A DNA stretch of 64,000 nt from Cacajao melanocephalus (lineage: Eukaryota > Chordata > Mammalia > Primates > Pitheciidae): assembly GCA_963573385.1 (NCBI GenBank), contig CAUYLG010066024.1, positions 28,926 to 92,925 of the forward strand, written 5' to 3'. Each line of letters begins with the position of its first letter. Within the stretch, counting starts at the first letter, position 1. Positions 54,895-64,000 of this stretch are shown here, one piece after another. The position numbers were made by a program, and so were the translations under genes. Below the pieces are notes generated by a model that saw only the letters and a program-made list of their open reading frames with translations, did not search any database and was not told where the DNA came from.

Positions 54895-56791
54895 ATAGTT
54901 TCTATTCAGTCAACAGAGTAATTTCAAACTTATCACCAGATGATCTTTTTATAAAGCATTGAAATTTACATAGGCAAACTGCTTTGTAAGTAGAGCCAGA
55001 ATTATTTTTGTTTTAATCTGCAACACAAGTAAATTAATCATAATATGGTCAATTTAGTTTTTAATTGCTATTGAAAGTTTAAAGATAGTTAAGCTTAGAA
55101 AAGAAAATACAAAACTTAAAAATCAATGGTTACATTTAAAAAACCAAAATACCTACAAAGATGCTGTAAAATGTCCATGTGTGTTTAAGTGTTAATCTTC
55201 AAAATCATGCATTATTACTTGAGTTGTCGATGGAATACTTTTGACTTATATGAGTGTAAAAATGCCACTGGGGAAGGAAACATATGTTTTTCTGTTCTCA
55301 GAATTCAAACTGGCTGAATGAATTAAACTTATGAAAATGATTCACCTTCAGGCTGAGCTTTTCTTATTATAATGGCAATCACAGTTGAGAGTGACTTGAG
55401 TGCCATTTGTGAACACCTGCAATGATAGGTTTCAGAAAGGGATATTTTCTTCCTTAGCATTCACAGTTGATTATTATTTTTAAAAACTGATCATTGGTAT
55501 TTGTTCTTTTATTTTCATGCATTGATCTGATGGAAGGGAAATGTTTGTTTTCTCGAATGTTTTATTTTTCAGGTTTTTCCTCCTTTCCTCTGTTCTGTAC
55601 TTTCTTCCTCCCTCCCTCCCTTTCCCTCTTTGTCTCATTTAATTATTGATTGCCCTTTATGTACATGGCTTTGTTTCAGACTACAGAAAGATTTAAAAGA
55701 AACAGAAAATGTAACTCTTGTCTTCCAAAATATCACAAGTTCCTAATATTTTCCTGAGTTAAAATGTCCTCTCAACATGCTCTACCAAACTGTTTATCTT
55801 GTGGTCATTATATATTCAGGGCTAATTATGTCTATTTTTTACTTTGTTTTTCCTACCTCACCACCCTTGCTTTTTTTTATAAGTAGATCAACAGTTACTA
55901 TGGAAACATATCATTGTTCTGGGTGTGGTGACCACCACGATTTATATATACTTCTTAAAATATGAATACACGAAACTAAGATCACGTTACCCTTTTGATA
56001 TTTCTCATGCTTTGTTTCTAGATATGCTTAGCTTTGACTAAAATGTCTGTCATTCTATAAAACAGCTTTTACTTGGTTCAGTGCATTTGAAATTTTATTT
56101 CAGACATACCAAAAATATGTTAATCACAAACATATTTGTATTAAGCAAAAATTCTATTGTTTAATATCTTGCATAATTAACAAGATGTAGTAAAAGGACA
56201 AACTGATCTCATCCTAAAATAGATGAGTTGTATCCAATTCTATAACTAATTTACTAACCCCATAAATCCTGACAAAGAAATCAGAGCAAATGAATGTAAA
56301 TATTTAAAATATACTCTTAAGTCTATATTTTCAGATCTGTGGAAGGTTGCCTATGTAGTGGAAGGGGACATTTTATTTTCCTTCATTTCATGCCACAGAG
56401 TGAACAGTGTTGGCAGGAAAAATTCTTTCTCTACCAATTTAGATTTGAGTGATGGAACCTGTGAATTAACTGACAATAGACTCAGTAGTTAAATAAATCC
56501 CTAAATATAAGGGTTTATATATCAGTTTAACAAAGTGAGTGGGGAAATTTAGAGTTACAATGGGAAAGTATGGAAGGTTCTATTAGACATTTTCAGCCTG
56601 ATGACAATAGGCAGCCTCCTTCTTGCCTAAAAGCTCCCCCACATGGGGGTTAATGGCAGCTGTATTTTCCAGGAGGCTCTACTTTTGCCAGATAAGTAAA
56701 GTGTACACAAAATTTATTTCTCTCATCAGCAACTTTTCCAAATTTTCTCATTGCACTTTTGTTTGAAAATCTATGGTTTGCATTTATAATA
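54895..56791. other. Unassigned AT-rich DNA
   Basis: No gene or confident repeat. A CCCT-rich pyrimidine tract of about 32 bases lies at 55600-55631. Confidence 0.5.
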
Positions 56792-57149
56792 CAAGCTGAG
56801 TATCCCTAATCTGAAAATCTAAAAATCTAAAATGCTCCTAATTCCAAAACTGTTTGAGTGCTGATGTCATGCCTCAGTGGAAAATTTCACACCTGATCTC
56901 CTGTGATAAGTTACAGTTGAAATTCAGTCAAAAATTTGTTTCATAAACAACATTATTAAAAATATTTTATTAAGATTACCTTCAGGCTATGTGTATAAAA
57001 TGTGTAGAAAATATAAATTAATTTTTTGTTTAAACTTGGTTCCCATCTGCCAAGATATCTCATTATATATATGAAAATATTCCAAAATGGGAAAATATTT
57101 GAAATCCCACATTGATCCCAAGCATTTCAGAAAATAGATACTCAACCTG
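56792..57149. mobile_element. TcMar-Tigger non-autonomous transposon (first of pair)
   Basis: About 358 bp bounded by CAAGCTGAGTATCCCTAATC and ...GATACTCAACCTG, matching inverted ends, with TA on both sides (56790-56791 and 57150-57151) as expected for mariner-superfamily insertion. The body includes TTACCTTCAGGCTATGTGTATAAAATG and AAGATATCTCATTATATATATG, typical of Tigger3/7-type short elements. Exact subfamily not certain. Confidence 0.85.
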
Positions 57150-57168
57150 TATGCATGAATCCTCATGA

Positions 57169-57654
57169 CGGTTGACCCTTGAGCAACATGGGTTTGAACT
57201 GCACAGGTCCATTTGTACATGGATTTTTTTTTCAATAAAAGATACACCAAGTATAACTACCTTTCCTGCTTCCCTTTCCACCTTCTTCACCTGTTATGCC
57301 TTTGTCACCTTTAAGACAAAACCAACCCCTCCTCTTCCTTTTTAGACTACTCAATGTGATGACGATGAAGACCTTTATGATGACCTGCTTCCACTTAAAT
57401 AGTAGCTACATTTTCTCTTCCTCATAATTTTCTTAATATTTTTTCTCTAGCATACTTTATTATCAGAATACAGTGTATAATATATAGGACATACAAATTA
57501 TGTGTTAATTAACTGCTTATGTTATTTGTAAGGTTCTGGTCAAGAGTAGGCTATTAGTAGTTAAGTTTGGGGGAGTCAAAAGTTTCACATGGATTTTTGG
57601 CTGCACAGGGAGGGATCAGTGCCCCTTATCCCTGCATTGTTCAAGGGTCAGCTG
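57169..57654. mobile_element. TcMar-Tigger (MER2/Tigger2-type) transposon (second of pair)
   Basis: The ends CGGTTGACCCTTGAGCAACATGGGTTTGAACTGC and GCATTGTTCAAGGGTCAGCTG are the MER2/Tigger2 inverted repeats. The right side is followed by TA (57655-57656); the left TA has decayed to GA. At 486 bp it is a non-autonomous internal-deletion form (Tigger2a-like). It begins 19 bp after the end of the preceding Tigger. No transposase frame remains. Confidence 0.88.
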
Positions 57655-57769
57655 TATATTCAAATAAACTTAGGAAATGTGTGTTGGTGTATACTTTAAA
57701 ATTTCATCTGTGCCTCAATAAAATAATTTGAATTTATTCTCTGTATCCTACTATCAAATATTAGAATTG

Positions 57770-58315
57770 ATTAGACTGACAATGGGATTCAGGACATGTT
57801 ACCCAAGATATGGCACCTTGGCATTTGAGAAAACAGCAGAAGCAGGAAGGCCACTCTCACCTTCTTCTCACCCTTCTCACCTCTAGCATAGCATAAAACC
57901 TAAGAAGATCACTCTCTGACCTTCTCCTGCTCTTCTTTTTTGAAGCAGATCATGAGACCATTTGAGAGGCATCCTTCCTAAACCCAGAGGAAAGAAACAT
58001 CTTTATATTTGAAGATATAGAGGCACAGAGAAGAATCAGAACAAGCCAGGCTTGCTAATTTCCCCCAGTTTATTATTATTAGATCATACTCACTTTATCC
58101 AATCATACTTCTCTGTGACTATCCATCTCTTCATCAGACCTAAGCACAAAAATACACTAGGTTACCTGTTTTTTTGAATCTTTGTTTCCTTATAAAGGGT
58201 TACATTAAATCAATGTGTATGCTTTTCTCTTATTACTCTGTCTTTTGTTATTGGTGCCTCAGTCATGACTCTAGCAATGAGTGAGGAATGAAATCTTTCC
58301 TTCCCTATGGCTAGC
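57770..58315 (+). mobile_element. Probable ERVL-class LTR
   Basis: Parts in order: GGGATTCAGGACATGTTACCCAAG, CCTTGGCATTTGAGAAAACAGCAGAAGCAGG, CATAAAACC..., ACACAGAGAAGAATCAGAAC-like text, CAGACCTAAGCACAAAAATACACTAGGTTACCTG, and a 3' portion TGTATGCTTTTCTCTTATTACTCTGTCTTTTGTTA. These read like an old ERVL/MLT2-type LTR in sense. I cannot define exact termini or the subfamily. Confidence 0.5.
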
Positions 58316-58559
58316 ATAGCACCTTTGTTAAAATTATAGCATGATGATACATCATATAACCAAAAGTGGTACCATTGTGCCATGCTTTTCCCTTTATCAA
58401 GGTTGCTTTAAAAAGCAAAGTTTAAGGAATGAACGCAAATGGAAACACAGGCAATGGTAGAAGCATTTGTTTGTCACCAGTCTACTTACTATGAGGTCCC
58501 CTAGATTTCTGAACTGCTCTATGCTGCCCAGTTTTCCTCTTGGGTTTTAGATTTCTGTT

Positions 58560-58735
58560 CTTTTCTCATGATCCCTTATTGTTTACATACCTATCTTTCT
58601 TCTATTGGACACTAGCTCCTTAAGAGAAAAGAGTGAACACAACTCAACTTTTCCCCACTGTATCTAGTGCCTGGTACGTTGTAAATGAACCACTCCTTGG
58701 ATCAAATATTTGAGGGACGAAATTCTTATTTTTCC
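58560..58735 (+). mobile_element. L2 3'-end fragment
   Basis: GGACACTAGCTCCTTAAGAG...CCCACTGTATCTAGTGCCTGGTACGTTGTAAATGAACC...ATATTTGAGGGA matches the sense LINE2 3' end. Confidence 0.6.
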
Positions 58736-59084
58736 AGCAAGAAATAACCAATGTTGGAAAAATTTAGGTATAGGTGTATACTTTGGATTCTGAAGTTATG
58801 AAATGATTATATTCTCTGATTATGCCTGTGACCTGGGCTGTGGACAGAAGATGTTTTTCCCTCATTTATAAGTATTAAGCCAGGAGAAGCAGCTACACAA
58901 TACAGCTAGCCACCTTACTGACAGAGATCCTGGGACACTAGGGAAGCTGTGGCTATTGTAACATGCCACCCCCCCATCCCAGCTAGCTTCTACATGGAAT
59001 AACCACTGCTACTACATACATTATGCATACAACATACATAAATGACTGTTGTAACCACAATTTCTAACTACTATGAGGATTCAC
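58736..59084. other. Unassigned DNA
   Basis: Nothing recognisable. Confidence 0.5.
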
Positions 59085-59229
59085 CATTTATAAATGCCAA
59101 GTTTTGTGTCTGGCACCTTACATATAGTGTCTTGTTTATTTTTTTCATCAGCCCTAAAAAAGAAATGAGTTATCTCCACTTTACACTTGAGAAGACTGAA
59201 GCTAAGAGGGGCTAAACACAGCTGAGTTA
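59085..59229 (-). mobile_element. MIR, antisense
   Basis: GTGTCTGGCACCTTACATATAGTG, ATCAGCCCTAAAAAAG.AATGAGTTATCTCCACTTTACACTTGAGAAGACTGAAGCTAAGAGGGGC, CACAGCTGAGTT: antisense MIR from tail to core. It is cut by the AluJ at 59243. Confidence 0.78.
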
Positions 59230-59242
59230 AAAAGCATTCCAA

Positions 59243-59552
59243 GGCCGGGTGCGGTGGCTCATGCTTCTAATCCCAGCAATTTGGCAAGCCGAGACAAGAG
59301 GATCCCTTGAGCTCAGGAGTTTGAGACCAATGTGGGCAACATAAGGAGACCTCATCTTTACAACAAATTTTAAAAATTAACCTGCATGGTGGCACATGCC
59401 TGTAGTCCTGGCTACTCAGGTGGCTGAGGTGGGAGGACTACTGAAACTCAGCAGATGAAGGCTGCAGCGAGCCGTGATCATGCCACTGCGTTCTAGCCTG
59501 GGCAACAGAGTGAGACCCTGTCTCAAAAAATAAAAATTAAAAAAATAAAAAA
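59243..59552 (+). mobile_element. AluJ-type SINE, full length
   Basis: GGCCGGGTGCGGTGGCTCATGC through both monomers to GTGAGACCCTGTCTC and an AT-interrupted A-rich tail. Diverged target duplications AAAAGCATTCCAA (about 59230-59242) and AAGAGCATTCCCAA (59555-59568) frame it. J-class diagnostic wording (GATCCCTTGAGCTCAGGAG, GGGCAACATAAGGAGACC). Confidence 0.92.
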
Positions 59553-59568
59553 ACAAGAGCATTCCCAA

Positions 59569-62489
59569 GCAGTTGCCTGGAATCACCAGACATGCACCCA
59601 GTTGATGGGATGACCTCCCCTGTGGATGACTCTGCTGTCAACAGAGTGCTAGTACAGTTGAGGGCATAGAGTAGGAACGCAAAATGTTGGGATTGATAGT
59701 TTTATGTTAGCTCTTGGAGAAGGCATGGATAGAGAGCTACGAAACAATGAAGAATGACCCCCAAATGTATGTTTTATCATTCTTGTTCTTAATCTTTTTA
59801 ACTTGATATTTAAAGTCAAGTCACTGGGAGAGTGAGTTAGCTATAATTTTATCTTTATAGCTATAGAAAGATATAGATCAGCCCTCACTCTAATAACTTT
59901 TAATTATTAGAGTTGTGCAAGTTTTGGGGGAACTTCAAACAATCTAAGTAAAATAAAAGTAATACATGAATATAACTATAACTATAAATATCTGTATATA
60001 TTTTTCCTGATGAATTCAACTACCCTGAAAAAAGTGTCAAATGATTCAAATATCATATATAAAAATGGTGATTCCAATGACTATTCTCCTTTGAAAGTAT
60101 TGTCTTTATCTGTTAGCAGGGCTTTCCTACTCTTCTTTTACAGGATAGATTTGAGTTTGTACATTTTAGTCTTTGCAACATTATCTACTCCCCAGCACAG
60201 GGGAAGTGAGAAACTCCAAAATGTGTTCCACTGTTATGTGAGCCAAAGACTGGTCAGTGCCTTGTGGTGACAAGAGCAGCTAACGTGGCTGTCGCCCTCC
60301 CTTGCAAATCAGCCTCAGGAGATGAGGCAGCATGAATGGAGAGCTCTGGACTCCTGGCTGGGGTAGGTCCCAAGCACAGAAGTCATCCCTTAATCCTAGG
60401 AGATTCTCACCTGGTGCTTTAGAAAGGCCTTTTACAGCTTCTGTCTTTTCATAGAAGCACCTACATCCAAAACAAGATTTTGTTGACATTTTCTTTGAAT
60501 AAAAGTATCATGCAACATGCAATTATTCATTAAAACATACACGTTTGAGGGAATCCATTTTATCTAGGAGTTGCTTAATTGTAGATTTCTAGATATTTTT
60601 AACATAAATAAGTTGAGAGTAGAGTGAAAAGGATACTAAAACTAGTTCGGCATTAAAAGCTGAAAGAAAATTGGAACAGTTTACAAGTAATTTGTAAAAT
60701 TTTTATGTTTAAGAGAAGCAGATGATGTCAGTTTCAAATATATGTATTTGTTTATTTGTTCAAAGTTTATGACTTGGTCAACATGTGTATCCATAATTTG
60801 TGACTAGTTTTTTAAAAGTATGCCTAATTAAAATGAGTGATTTTTGTAAGGTTACAACCAAATATTTTTATTCTCTTCTCCCTTTTTGATATTTATCACT
60901 GATCCTTTATCATGTTTCCTAGTATTAGCTACTATCTGTATTACTGGCATATTTAGATTATGCATAGGTTTTCTAATTCTCTGGAATCCTGTATCTATGC
61001 ATTTTTTGAGTTAATACCCAAAAATATCTAAGTAGTTTTCATTGATAAGAAATGAAGACCATGTTTTTCCATCTGAAACTGTTATCTAGCACAGGGTGGC
61101 ATGCCAGCTTATCATTATTCTTGGTGAGATGGATTTAGAAAGAGGGAGAGAAAAAGCCTTCTGCGTCCTCTCACCTTCTCCTTTAACATGTGTTTACAAG
61201 CCTGGTCACAGTGCCAGAAAGCTCTTTGTCCCCAGATATGATCCATATGCCTTTCAATTCCCTATGATTGTTTTGTTGTCTGAGGTAGAGATAGTTTTCT
61301 TGGGTTCCAAGTGTCCCATTCCTTCTCTTGGGATGACTTAATTACCATGACCCCCTTAATAAAACAAAGTTGATAGTAATATAGAGTAAAATGGTACTGA
61401 GAAAAGGTATGATGTTAAGAGAAGCTACCTGAGGGTTGGAAAAGTAACTAGGAATAGAGGCTGATTCCGATTATTCTATATCATATGTCAGTCAATGCTT
61501 TCTATTTAGAATATTGATTCTATACATAGCATAGGATTTGACTGTTAGTGAAGCATATTGAGGAGAATCTCTTTATATGGGAAATTGTCTTAGAAGTAAT
61601 TTTGTAGGAATATTCTGATATGGAACTGATGTCATAGGTACATAGGTTAGACTGCCTAGAATATTATGGAGCCAGCAACTAGGAACACTATAGACCCAGG
61701 AGGATATCATAGTTTATATTCATGAGAATGCTGTCAAAACCAGATGTATTTCTGAATTTCCTGATCAGTTCAGTCTGAAGGAGAATTAAGTAGGTACCTG
61801 CCTCTTACTACCTTCACACCCCAAGCCCCTACCCCAATTTGGGGAACCTTATGTCTTAAGACTACCATAAAAATTATTATTTGGTATATTTACATGTAAA
61901 TATTCTTGAGACTCAAAAATTCCTAAACTACCAATAAAATAATTTTTATTCTTTGTCAAATATTTTGAAGTATTGTTATAGCTCAGGTTCCTCAGACGTT
62001 TGGGCGAAAAAGGTTTAAAAGGAATGAATATCTGTGGAAGAGAGAGTTGAAAGCAAGATTGGATGGAGAAAGATCTCACACTGTGAAGCAGACCTGGCAA
62101 AGCCTGGGCCAACCCAGCAGGTGTCTCTAGAGAGAATATTGCTGTTGAGTCACGGTGGCTGGGTTTTTGTGCAGGCTGCCTCAGGCAGGGTGAGACTGCA
62201 AACAAGGTGGCTCCCTGCAACTAAAGCAGATCTCAAAGGAACCCCATGTTAGAGGCTGCCTCCTGACAATGCTCCCTGCAGCTGCACAGGGGGATGAGGG
62301 CAACACATCTCCAGGTCTACCACACATCTTCATTTTCTTGATGACTTAGTCACCTACCTGATTGCTCTCCAGATGGATGAATATTAACTTTGTGAGTTGC
62401 TTTATCATTTTATTGTATTTGCTTATTTCCCCAGAGTGTTAGTGCCTATAACTTCTACCACGTACGTCTTACTTAAAGATTAGGACTGG
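59569..62489. other. Long unassigned stretch
   Basis: No gene or confident repeat in about 2.9 kb. Two less AT-rich patches (about 60180-60450 and 62030-62330) look like unique sequence. Frames of 86 codons (60010-60270, plus) and 123 codons (61849-62220, minus) have no recognisable domain. Confidence 0.45.
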
Positions 62490-62662
62490 GGACTTAGTTC
62501 CAATTCTCTGCCTCTACCTCTTTGACCAGCTGTTTAGCCCAGGGTACCTAAACTTCAGCCTCCTTATTTTTGAGTTGTTGAATGATTAAATGAGGAACAT
62601 ATGCAAATCCATTGGCTTAGAATCAGGTATATTGTATGTACCCAATAAGTGTTATTAGTAAA
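62490..62662 (+). mobile_element. MIR SINE fragment
   Basis: TCCAATTCTCTGCCTCTACC...CCAGCTGTTTAGCCCAGGGTACCTAAACTTCAGCCTCCTTATTTTTGAG, then GAATGATTAAATGAGGAACATATGCAAATCC...GTACCCAATAAGTG: sense MIR core and tail. Confidence 0.65.
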
Positions 62663-63229
62663 GAGTCAGAAATTTTCTAAATGCACTGGTCAATATTAAA
62701 AGAAGGAACTAACTCCCAAATATATCTGCCTATTAGGCATCATGGCAGCAGAACAAAAACTATGTTAAAATAATTAAATAAATGCAAGGCAAGGGGTGAG
62801 AGAAAACACCATCTGGCAGCTCTCAGTGAGTCATTTAGGAGTGAGTTGGAAGATAATGAAGGCCATTGCATTCTGGTCATGGATGGGTCCTTCTGCTTGG
62901 CAGGTGTTATAGCCTTTCTCCGAATAAAAATAGCCCATGCATCCTTTACTGCAGCTCAGTAAACATGGATTATGTGAATAAAAATAAAAGAATGCACAAC
63001 AAAATCTTTGGGGAGATTTGACGCAGTTTATTTTGTTTCTTAGTGTATCCGTGAATTTCAGCACAATCAACAGTTTAATCTGAACAGCAAGGAATTTGTT
63101 TTTTCTGATATTTAAGTAAGTTTTGTACTGTTTTTCTAGCAGAACTGACCATATGAAATACTCATCAGAGCCAGGAAAACAATCTTCAGATTTAAAGCTG
63201 TGTGGTGGCTGAAGTGCAGTACTGCATAC
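62663..63229. other. Unassigned DNA
   Basis: Nothing recognisable. Confidence 0.5.
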
Positions 63230-63430
63230 AGAATCATAACAAAAACTCTGATTTGGGTTTTTTCACCTACTACCTGGGAGGACATTGGGTATTCCCCAAG
63301 CCTTAGTTTCACTTTAACAAAATGATTATGGTAATAAATCTTGTCATACTTAAATGAGATCGGATGAGAAAGGAGTATAATGTTCCTTTTTAAATGCTTT
63401 GTAAATATTAGTTTATTATGATTAGAAGTA
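63230..63430 (+). mobile_element. MIR SINE fragment
   Basis: AACTCTGATTTGGGTTTTTTCACCTACTACCTGGGAGGACATTGGGTATTCCCCAAGCCTTAGTTTCACTTTAACAAAATG, then TTAAATGAGATCGGATGAG...TGCTTTGTAAATATTAG: sense MIR order, diverged. Confidence 0.6.
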
Positions 63431-63574
63431 AAATGCTACTTTTGAGGGACAATTTCATCTTGTGATTTTAAGATTAAACTTTAAAAAAAAAAGGACTAAA
63501 CTGACTACAACTCCCAGTTCCTAGCCGTGCAAAGTTACCTAATTCGGGGGAATTTATTTGGGGCCATAAATTTT

Positions 63575-63695
63575 GGCTCCTTGGATTTCTTATCTGTAAA
63601 ACTGCGGTGATAGTAATATATGACCTCTTAGAGTTTTTGCCGAGATGCAATGAGATGGTCTGAGTCCAACACTTGAGTACAGTTCCTGCCACAGA
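63575..63695 (+). mobile_element. MIR SINE fragment, 3' half partly duplicated
   Basis: TTCTTATCTGTAAAACTGCGGTGATAGTAATA.ATGACCTCTTAGAG...GAGATGCAATGAGATGGTCTGAG...GTACAGTTCCTGCCAC follows MIR core to tail. The last part (from 63645) is included in the tandem duplication that recurs at 63923. Confidence 0.6.
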
Positions 63696-64000
63696 CTGAT
63701 GATTTGGCTGCTACTGTTATATTTTATATTTAAAATATAAAATATAAAATCTTTTATATTTAAAATATAAAATATAAAATCTTTTATATTTTACATATAA
63801 AATATAAAATCTTTTATATTTTACATGTAAAATATATTTTACTATTTCATTTAAAATATAAAAAATTTTATCTTTTATATTTTACATATAAAATATAAAA
63901 TCTTTTATATTTTACATATAAAATGCAATGAGATGGTCTGAGTCCAACACTTGAGTACAGTTCCTGCCACAGACTGATGATTTGGCTGCTACTGTTATAT
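63645..64000. repeat. 278-bp tandem duplication with internal AT-rich minisatellite
   Basis: The 78 bp at 63645-63722 recur identically at 63923-64000, a period of 278 bp. The second copy is cut by the window end. Between them lies an AT-only array built on a 30-bp unit of the form TTTTATATTT.A.ATATAAA (clean copies at 63722, 63752, 63782 and 63873, with disturbed copies between). The unit is itself quasi-palindromic. Confidence 0.95.

Overview
This is vertebrate nuclear DNA from a simian primate, most likely human. The dimeric Alus look like J- and S-type copies, and THE1/MST (MaLR) proviruses occur together with primate and older mammalian L1 3' ends, L2, MIR, Tigger and MER-type fossils. 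The base composition is AT-rich throughout, apart from one GC-richer patch near 8.84-9.36 kb. I find no intact protein-coding gene, no structural RNA gene, no CpG-island promoter and nothing prokaryotic. All open frames are short, and those with recognisable homology are decayed retrotransposon remnants. The window is intergenic or deep-intronic DNA, built by successive insertions into an old L2/MIR-bearing background. Subfamily names are from memory of the consensus sequences, without an alignment.

Layout. 1-1.4 kb: unassigned. 1.46-3.85 kb: complete THE1-type provirus on the minus strand, with two LTRs and a 5-bp target duplication. 4-9 kb: an Alu, a MER-type hAT fossil, a 7SL-derived monomer with a CA repeat, a hairpin flanked by direct repeats, a MIR and the GC-richer island. 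9-22 kb: mostly unassigned, with a MIR, a 72-bp L1 stub with target duplications, L2 pieces and a nest of hAT, poly-T insertion and MLT1-like sequence near 19.1-19.6 kb. 22-33 kb: L1 and MIR fragments, a cluster of six CAGCTG E-boxes near 25.5-25.9 kb, and palindromes at 26.7 and 33.2 kb. 34-37.4 kb: three MLT1-type LTRs, an antisense L2, and a MIR split by an LTR. 38.2-44.1 kb: a nested block in which an old L1 is split by an MST provirus and is followed directly by a second L1 with two internal deletions. 45.6-54 kb: an MLT1 LTR, three AluS copies (one inside an antisense L1), MIR and L2 pieces and a 7SL monomer. 54.7-59.6 kb: a hAT fossil, two Tigger transposons 19 bp apart, a probable ERVL-type LTR, L2, MIR and AluJ. 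59.6-64 kb: mostly unassigned, ending in MIR copies and a 278-bp tandem duplication containing a 30-bp AT-rich minisatellite that runs off the window.

No genes act together here. The most informative signals are structural. Four inverted-duplication hairpins (7.6, 13.1, 33.2 and 40.7 kb) look like local template-switch events, and one of them can be compared with a paralogous element in the same window. There is also an apparent poly(A)-only retroinsertion, and a dense E-box cluster in repeat-free DNA. I see no convincing new gene system.
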